In this document: piece by piece, positions 53,498 to 59,313 of the stretch | How positions within the stretch are numbered: the stretch's first letter is position 1 | Layout: every line of letters begins with the position of its first letter | Assembly: GCA_041853585.1 (NCBI GenBank) | Contig: JBGZSM010000029.1 | Span: 1 to 59,313, forward strand | Source: JAUNKE01 sp041853585 | GTDB lineage: Bacteria; Bacillota; Clostridia; Peptostreptococcales; Filifactoraceae | Direction: 5' to 3' | DNA length: 59,313 bases | Notes under the pieces: model-generated | Database searches by the model: none | Seen by the model: the letters and a program-made list of their open reading frames with translations, nothing else | What the model was told of the DNA's origin: nothing | Program-made: the position numbers and the translations under genes

Positions 53498-54307
53498 TCA
53501 TTCAAATATTACAAGTCCACTCTCATCACTCATTTGTGAGCCAACTCTAACCGGTGCTCTATCGAATTGGCCATGATAATCCGATCCGCCGGTGAGGAAC
53601 AGATTGTATTTTTTCGCATACTCTCTGATGATTTTTTTATATTCTTCGCTATTTGAGCGGTGATTGAGCTCAATGCCGTTTAATCCGTATTTCACCACTC
53701 TATCCACCGTATCGATGTTGTTTTGCTGATTCGGATGAGCGATTACCGCATATCCTCCGGCTTCCCGAATCGCCTGAACCGCTTTTTTGACATCGACATA
53801 TTCCACCCCATAGACAAATTTTCCGTCGTTTTTAAAATATTTTTCATTCACCTGCGGAAAAAAAGCTTCCGTCTGTCCGGTATTGAATAAAAATTCATAC
53901 CAGTGAAATTTAAAAATATATCCTCGCGCATATTCATACAATTCATCATAGTCGATTTGATATCCCAATGACTGCAATGCCAAAACCTCTTTATACGCTT
54001 TGTCGTTGCGGCTGCGCTTTATCGGGTCGCAGATTTTTCGAATCGGATATTCGTCTCGAATATTATATCCGAGTACATGAACTTTTTTCCCGGTTTCGTA
54101 ATCTTTTGCCGAAATCTCCAACGACTTGATGATTTTTAAACCGGCTTTTTCCGCCTTCTCTTTCTTTTCATCATATCCCAACAAATTATCATGGTCCGTT
54201 ATCGCGATATGAGTCAACCCTTCGTTCACACATTCCGAAATCAATCTGTCCACTGAATCATATCCATCCGAATATCTCGTATGCATATGCAAATCCGCTT
54301 TTATCAT
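53498..54307 (-). CDS. PHP-domain metal-dependent phosphoesterase
   Basis: The 269-residue protein has the PHP motifs: ADLHMHTRYSDG at the start, ITDHDNL near residue 38, a metal-binding Glu/His region (EISA near 64 and VIAHPNQQN near 188), and GGSDYHG near 243. Relatives hydrolyse phosphoesters such as 3'-phospho-AMP or small RNA/DNA ends. It overlaps tadA by four bases (ATGA), so the two are translationally coupled. Confidence 0.88.
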   Translation of the reverse strand: MIKADLHMHTRYSDGYDSVDRLISECVNEGLTHIAITDHDNLLGYDEKKEKAEKAGLKIIKSLEISAKDYETGKKVHVLGYNIRDEYPIRKICDPIKRSRNDKAYKEVLALQSLGYQIDYDELYEYARGYIFKFHWYEFLFNTGQTEAFFPQVNEKYFKNDGKFVYGVEYVDVKKAVQAIREAGGYAVIAHPNQQNNIDTVDRVVKYGLNGIELNHRSNSEEYKKIIREYAKKYNLFLTGGSDYHGQFDRAPVRVGSQMSDESGLVIFE

Positions 54308-54783
54308 TTTTCTCCTAATCTATCGGAAGCTTTTTGTATTCTTCCCCTTCTCAACTCTCTAAAAAATCGGCTCATGATATATGAGCAAACCTGCTCGTCG
54401 TACAAAACCGCGTCGGTCTTACAAGGAATCGTATTATCCAAAATGATGGGCACTTTACTGATGACCGCGCCTCTTTCGGCATCCCTCGCACCGATATGAA
54501 TCGTCTGTATCCGAGCGTTGATAATAGCGCCCACACACATCGTGCAAGGCTCCAAAGTAACATACAGATTGCATCCGTCCAAACGCCAAGCGCCCAAAAA
54601 TTCATTCGCTCGCTCCAGTGCAAGCATTTCCGCATGAGCGCTCGATTTTTGCAAAGACTCCACCTCATTATGTGCCCGTGCAATGATTTGTCCGTCCTTC
54701 TCGATGACGCATCCTACGGGCACTTCTCCTTTTTTGTAAGCTTTGTACGCCTCCAAGATCGCTTCTTTCATAAAGACATTCAT
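54304..54783 (-). CDS. tadA: tRNA adenosine(34) deaminase
   Basis: The 159-residue protein has the zinc-site motifs of TadA: HAEMLAL (with the catalytic Glu) near residue 50 and PCTMCVGAI near 80. It makes inosine at the wobble position of tRNA-Arg(ACG). Start ATG 54783 shares its first base with the prfB stop (TAATG), and its stop overlaps the PHP start. The run secA-prfB-tadA-PHP is thus tightly packed and likely one transcript. Confidence 0.93.
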   Translation of the reverse strand: MNVFMKEAILEAYKAYKKGEVPVGCVIEKDGQIIARAHNEVESLQKSSAHAEMLALERANEFLGAWRLDGCNLYVTLEPCTMCVGAIINARIQTIHIGARDAERGAVISKVPIILDNTIPCKTDAVLYDEQVCSYIMSRFFRELRRGRIQKASDRLGEK

Positions 54784-55899
54784 TATTCGTCCTTGCCTTT
54801 TTGCTTCTGCTCTTTCAAATAAGCCAAAATAAACGGCATAATCTCTCCATCGATTACCTGCGTAATATTTCCGATTTCAAATCCCGTTCGATGGTCCTTC
54901 ACCAAAGTGTAGGGTTGGAAAACATAGCTTCTGATTTGACTTCCCCAGCCGATTTGGCTATATTCCCCTTGCAAATCCTCAATCTTTTCTTTATTCTCCT
55001 GCTCCTTGAGCTCCACCAATTTTCCTTTAAGCATCTTCATCGCCATATCTTTGTTGATAAGCTGCGAACGCTCACTCTGACTCTGAACGACGATATTCGT
55101 CGGCAAATGCGTAATTCGAACGGCGGATTCCGTCTTGTTGACATGCTGACCGCCGGCGCCGCTCGCTCGATAGGTGTCGATTCGCAAATCCTGCGGCCGA
55201 ATCTCGACCTCGGTCGAATCATCCAATTCCGGAATGATATCCACCGACGCGAAAGAAGTATGCCGCTTGCCCGACGGGTCAAATGGTGAAATGCGAACGA
55301 TTCGGTGAACGCCCTTTTCCGCCTTCAAAAACCCGTATGCATTCTTCCCTTCAATTTGCAGCGTAACCGACTTGATTCCGGCTGCCGGATCCGCATTGAT
55401 ATCGAGCTGATTAACCTTAAAGCCGTTGTCCGATGCAAAACGCAAATACATCCTCAACAGCATCTGAGCCCAATCCTGCGCATCCAATCCGCCCGAGCCG
55501 GCATGAATGGACAAAATCACATTCAAATTGTCATAAGGTCCATCCAACATCGTCTCCAATTTCAGCTCATCGATTTTCCTGAGCTGCAACGCGATTTCTT
55601 TTTCCAAATCCTTTTCCATCGACTCATCTTCCTGAGCGATTAGAAAAAGCTCCTGCAAATCCTCGGCATCACGCTCGGCTTGATAAAAAGATTCCAACAC
55701 ATCTTCAATCTCCTTTGAGCGCTTCATCAAATCTTTACTCTTCTTCGCATCCTGCCATATATTCGGGTCCGCCTGAATCTCCTGCAGGATTTCTATTTTT
55801 TCATCTTCCAATGCTTCTAAGTCAAAGAGAACCTCGCACTTCTTCGATGCCGCGCAAGATTTCTTCAATCTTATTTCGGTGTTCCACAATATTCAGCAT
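54783..55899 (-). CDS. prfB: Peptide chain release factor 2, with programmed +1 frameshift
   Basis: RF2 ends translation at UGA and UAA. The zero frame opens at ATG 55899 (MLNIVEHRNK...) and reaches an in-frame TGA after 25 codons. The sequence CTTTGAC (55827-55821) with a GAGG Shine-Dalgarno-like element just upstream is the conserved frameshift site; the +1 frame then continues as DLEALEDE. The full protein is about 371 residues. The RF2 selectivity tripeptide SPF (about 204-206) and catalytic GGQ (about 249-251) are present. ATG 55899 lies two bases after the secA stop, with the Shine-Dalgarno in the end of secA. Confidence 0.95.
55821..55827 (-). promoter_or_regulatory. prfB: RF2 +1 frameshift site
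   Basis: CTTTGAC on the minus strand: Leu codon CTT, stop TGA and a following C, with GAGG a few bases upstream. Low RF2 slows termination at this TGA and favours the slip, giving autoregulation. Confidence 0.95.
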
Positions 55900-55900
55900 C

Positions 55901-58579
55901 TTATTCTCCCTTGCCATGACAATTCTTATATTTTTTACCGCTTCCGCAAGGACACGGGTCATTACGCTTCGGCTTGTTTTCTCTCACGGCCTGCTGCGGT
56001 TTTTGCTCCATCGCATTGTCGATGGTCTCTCTCGTATTGTCAATGTTCACTATCTGCTTACGCTCCACGCGCTGCGGTTGCTCTTCTCGAATTTGGAAAT
56101 TCATCAAATAGCGAATCGTGTCTTCCTGGATGCTCTCATTCATCGAATCGAACATATCGAAACCTTCCTGCTGATATGCGATCACCGGATTCTCCTGCGC
56201 AATCGAGCGAAGTCCGATACCCTTTCTCAACTGGTCCATCGCATCAATATGGTCCATCCACTTGCTATCTACAACCTGAAGCAGAATCACTCGCTCAAGC
56301 TCTCTGAATTCTTCTTCCGGAAGCATTTTTTGTTTCAATTCATAAACCTGATGAACCGCCGATTTGATATTCTTTTTGAACTCAGACATATCTTTGATTT
56401 CCGACTCGTCCGCCTCGGTGATGCCGAGCGAGAATAAATATTTCAACCGCTCATTCAACCCTTCCAAGTCAATCTCGCCATTTTCAGGAAGATATTTATC
56501 TAATGCTTTTTCTGCAAGCGAATCAATCATTGAAGCAATCTCGGATTGAAGATTCTCTCCCTCCAACACTCTGCGGCGCTCATTATAGATAATCTCTCTT
56601 TGTTTATTCATAACATCGTCGTATTGAAGAACGGTCTTACGAATTCCAAAGTTCTTGCCTTCCACACGCTTTTGAGCATTCTCAATCGATTTTGAAAGAA
56701 CACCCGCCTCAATCGCATCGTCCTCTTCCATTCCGATTTTCTCAACAATGGTTTGAATACGCTCCGAGCCGAACAATCGCATCAGCTCGTCTTCAAGTGA
56801 AATAAAGAATCTCGTTTCACCCGGGTCACCCTGTCGACCCGAACGACCTCTGAGCTGGTTGTCAATTCGTCTGGACTCATGTCTCTCCGTACCGATGATT
56901 GCCAAACCGCCTACTTCAACGACTTTCTTTTGCTCCGGCTCCAATTCCTTTTTCTTTTCCGCTAAAATTTCCTGATATTTAACACGCGCATCCAATACTT
57001 CCTGATCATCCGTCGCTCCGAATCCGCTTGCCAAAGCAATCAAATGGTCCTCGTAGCCGAGTTTTTTCATTTCACGATTCGTCATGAATTCCGGATTTCC
57101 GCCCAAAATAATGTCCGTACCACGACCCGCCATATTCGTTGCAATCGTAACCTGACCGAATCGTCCCGCCTGCGCAACAATCTCCGCCTCTTTCTCATGG
57201 TTCTTCGCATTGAGAACCTCATGCTTGATTCCCTGCTTTTTGAGCAAACCGGAAAGCATCTCCGAATTCTCAATCGAAATCGTACCAATCAGTATCGGTT
57301 GTCCTGTTTTGTGAATTTCAGAAACGGATTCCACAACCGCTTTGTACTTTGCACTTTCGCTCTTATATACCGAATCGTTCAAATCCTGTCGTTGAATCGG
57401 TTTATTCGTCGGAATCTGAACGACATCCATTTTATAAATCGCTCGGAATTCATCCTCTTCCGTCTTTGCCGTACCCGTCATTCCGGACAACTTCTGATAC
57501 ATTCGGAAGTAATTTTGGAATGTAATCGTTGCAAGAGTCTTGGATTCTCTTTGAACAACAAGACCTTCCTTCGCCTCAATCGCCTGATGCAATCCTTCCG
57601 AATAGCGACGACCGAACATCAAACGACCGGTAAACTCGTCAACGATAACAATTTCTCCGTCTTTGACAACATAATCCACATCCAATTTCATCAAAGTGTT
57701 CGCACGAAGCGCCTGATTTACATGGTGATAGATTTCCATATTCTCAATATCCGTCATACTTTCAACACCGAAGAATTTCTCTGCTTTTTCAAGCCCTTCA
57801 TCCGTCAAAGTGGACGCATTTTCTTTTTCATCAATCTTGTAATCCGTTTCAGCATTCAATCCTAAAATAAAAGTATTCGCCTGCGTGTAAAGCGATGTGG
57901 ACTTGTCTCCCTGACCCGAAATAATCAGCGGCGTTCTCGCCTCGTCGACCAAAATCGAGTCAACCTCATCGACAATCGCATAGTTTAGCGGTCGCTGCAC
58001 CATCTGATGTTTGAAGATAACCATATTGTCACGCAGATAGTCAAAACCGTATTCATTGTTGGTTCCGTAAGTAATATCCGCATTATAAGCCGCTCTTCGC
58101 TGGTCATTATCCAATCCGTGAATAATTACGCCCGTTGTCAATCCCAGAAAGCTGTACAGTTTTCCCATCCACTCGGCGTCACGCTTCGCCAAATAATCAT
58201 TGACCGTAACGACATGGACTCCTTTGCCTTCAAGCGCATTCAAATAAACCGGCAAAGTCGCAACTAAAGTCTTACCTTCACCTGTTCTCATCTCCGCGAT
58301 TTTTCCTTTGTGAAGCACGATTCCGCCGAGCAACTGAACATCATAATGTCTCATGCCCAAAGAACGCTTCGCTCCCTCACGACAAACGGCAAAAGCTTCA
58401 ACCAACAATTCATCCGTCGTTGCACCATTGGCAATTTTCTCCTTAAACTCCACCGTCTTTTGTCTGAGCTCTTCATCCGAAAGCTTTTCCATTTGAGGCT
58501 CGAGCTGATTGATGAGCTCCACCTCTTTCCCTAATTTGTTCAAATATCTTTTTGATAGAAAATTATCCAAAAGTCCCAA
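55901..58579 (-). CDS. secA: Protein translocase ATPase SecA
   Basis: The 892-residue motor drives pre-proteins through SecYEG. Walker A is MRTGEGKT (about 97-104) and the DEAD-like box is IVDEVDSILVDEARTPL. The preprotein cross-linking and scaffold regions are of normal length, and the C-terminus carries the zinc-binding SEC-C motif (CPCGSGKKYKNCHG). The start is TTG 58579 after AGAGAGGT; there is no nearby ATG. The secretion motor matters for the many exported proteins of the window but is a general housekeeping gene. Confidence 0.97.
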   Translation of the reverse strand: MGLLDNFLSKRYLNKLGKEVELINQLEPQMEKLSDEELRQKTVEFKEKIANGATTDELLVEAFAVCREGAKRSLGMRHYDVQLLGGIVLHKGKIAEMRTGEGKTLVATLPVYLNALEGKGVHVVTVNDYLAKRDAEWMGKLYSFLGLTTGVIIHGLDNDQRRAAYNADITYGTNNEYGFDYLRDNMVIFKHQMVQRPLNYAIVDEVDSILVDEARTPLIISGQGDKSTSLYTQANTFILGLNAETDYKIDEKENASTLTDEGLEKAEKFFGVESMTDIENMEIYHHVNQALRANTLMKLDVDYVVKDGEIVIVDEFTGRLMFGRRYSEGLHQAIEAKEGLVVQRESKTLATITFQNYFRMYQKLSGMTGTAKTEEDEFRAIYKMDVVQIPTNKPIQRQDLNDSVYKSESAKYKAVVESVSEIHKTGQPILIGTISIENSEMLSGLLKKQGIKHEVLNAKNHEKEAEIVAQAGRFGQVTIATNMAGRGTDIILGGNPEFMTNREMKKLGYEDHLIALASGFGATDDQEVLDARVKYQEILAEKKKELEPEQKKVVEVGGLAIIGTERHESRRIDNQLRGRSGRQGDPGETRFFISLEDELMRLFGSERIQTIVEKIGMEEDDAIEAGVLSKSIENAQKRVEGKNFGIRKTVLQYDDVMNKQREIIYNERRRVLEGENLQSEIASMIDSLAEKALDKYLPENGEIDLEGLNERLKYLFSLGITEADESEIKDMSEFKKNIKSAVHQVYELKQKMLPEEEFRELERVILLQVVDSKWMDHIDAMDQLRKGIGLRSIAQENPVIAYQQEGFDMFDSMNESIQEDTIRYLMNFQIREEQPQRVERKQIVNIDNTRETIDNAMEQKPQQAVRENKPKRNDPCPCGSGKKYKNCHGKGE

Positions 58580-58921
58580 AACAATTACCTCTCTTTATAT
58601 AAAATTTATTAGTGAAAGCATCCGCAAAAATAAAATCATAATTCCTAAAAGCTTGCAGAAAGAAAGCTTTTCACTTTAATATTCAAGCCATATCATTCAT
58701 CTCATAAAAGACACATAGCCACAATTAATTTTATCACATCTTGACGAAAAATGCCCGAAAAACATACAATTTTTTACAATTTTTTGCCTGAATTTAGAAT
58801 TAAAAATCTCTCGCGCAAAAAATGCAAAACAAATTACAAAAATTCACTCCACATCCCGATTTTGTTTCCTTACAAATACGATTTATGGTATAATTTTACT
58901 ATCAATTCGCAAGGAGTGCCT
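58580..58921. other. AT-rich intergenic region between secA and the small-protein gene
   Basis: The divergent promoters of secA and the downstream small gene lie here. No gene or repeat is visible. A longer reading of the small gene from 58751 has no ribosome-binding site. Confidence 0.4.
58865..58894 (+). promoter_or_regulatory. Promoter of the small-protein gene
   Basis: TATAAT at 58889-58894, preceded by TGG (an extended -10), lies 18 bases after TTTCCT at 58865-58870. The -35 is weak. Confidence 0.5.
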
Positions 58922-59107
58922 ATGAATATTCAAAATCTCAATTTAAATGAAAAACATTTTGCCGAAGCCGCCGAAGTATTAAAGAATCATCAACAATCGA
59001 TTGAGAAATCCGGTGATACCGTTTTGGTTCTGGAAGACGAAACGAGAGTTTTAGTTATTTTCCGAATGAAGACCTATCTGCTTCAATACTTAGACAGACT
59101 TATATAG
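58922..59107 (+). CDS. Small soluble protein of unknown function (61 residues)
   Basis: The 61-residue protein begins at ATG 58922, seven bases after AAGGAG. It is predicted to have an N-terminal helix (AEAAEVLKNHQQSIEKSG) followed by strands (DTVLVLEDETRVLVIFRMKTYLL). I do not recognise a family. A good ribosome-binding site, promoter and terminator suggest it is real. Confidence 0.7.
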   Translation: MNIQNLNLNEKHFAEAAEVLKNHQQSIEKSGDTVLVLEDETRVLVIFRMKTYLLQYLDRLI

Positions 59108-59313
59108 CTACGAAAAGGGGCTGTTGCAGAATGAGATTTTTTCATTCTGCCGCAGCTCCCTTTTTTAATCCGGCCGATTAGGCGCATAAAATAGTTACTA
59201 TTCCCGTTCATGAAACAGAAAAAATGCTGATACTAAATGAAATTGGGTACAAAAAGAAACGCTTCAAAGTTTCTTTGATTTTCACTATGCAGCACTTATA
59301 TATCGGATCATTT
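59108..59313. other. Window end: terminator region, then nothing recognised
   Basis: After the hairpin at 59113-59166 the remaining bases contain no open frame with a ribosome-binding site. Confidence 0.4.
59113..59166 (+). terminator. Rho-independent terminator of the small-protein gene
   Basis: AAAAGGGGCTG pairs with CAGCTCCCTTTT outside an inner stem GCAGAATGA / TCATTCTGC, and six T follow. It begins six bases past the stop. Confidence 0.85.

Noticed and set aside
57044..57865. 273-codon frame antisense to secA
   Set aside because: secA is unmistakable; this frame is an Arg/Asn-rich mirror without a ribosome-binding site.

Overview
This AT-rich window is one contiguous piece of a Firmicutes chromosome, most likely from the Clostridia. 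Family-level resemblances (a DtxR-type metalloregulator, an AbgT carrier, T-box and FMN leaders, an SLH-anchored giant surface protein, a long-form urocanase) suggest a Peptostreptococcaceae-like anaerobe such as Filifactor. That species guess is inference only. I see no rRNA, tRNA, CRISPR array, insertion sequence or phage gene.

Layout. 1-13.6 kb (mostly + strand): a GlsB-type membrane protein; an arginase-urocanase pair; an amidohydrolase and a YgjP-type metallopeptidase; AhpC behind a possible PerR box; the WalR/WalK two-component system; a small group of an unknown protein, a GNAT-like protein and an EamA transporter; and a SAM methyltransferase. 13.6-18.2 kb: structured intergenic DNA, a helical protein, a DUF1624 acyltransferase-like membrane protein, a second EamA transporter and an AbgT carrier.

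18.4-39.0 kb is the standout region. On the minus strand, from the 37.6 kb end, it encodes a membrane-anchored NEAT protein, a Shp-type heme protein, a heme-type ABC importer (lipoprotein, permease, ATPase), a 2557-residue surface protein (six HID-like repeats, seven NEAT or NEAT-like domains, an EF-hand, leucine-rich repeats, three SLH motifs), a 1739-residue subtilase ending in a NEAT-like domain, and a secreted protein joining a NEAT-like domain to copper-amine-oxidase-N repeats. A DtxR/MntR-type regulator lies about 1 kb upstream on the other strand. Gene content and order recall streptococcal Shr-Shp-HtsABC under MtsR, enlarged and with a protease added. I read it as a hemoglobin-degrading, heme-capturing and heme-importing surface system.

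39-59 kb: an EcsC-family protein; an NfrB-like glycosyltransferase with MshEN-like repeats; metNIQ under a methionine T-box; ribU under an FMN riboswitch; a MacB-like ABC system with a large CARDB/COG1361-like surface protein; a DUF362 ferredoxin-like protein; a coiled-coil protein; a PHP phosphoesterase; tadA; prfB with its programmed +1 frameshift; secA; and a small protein. Many starts were moved to match ribosome-binding sites; several are TTG or GTG, and one may be ATT.
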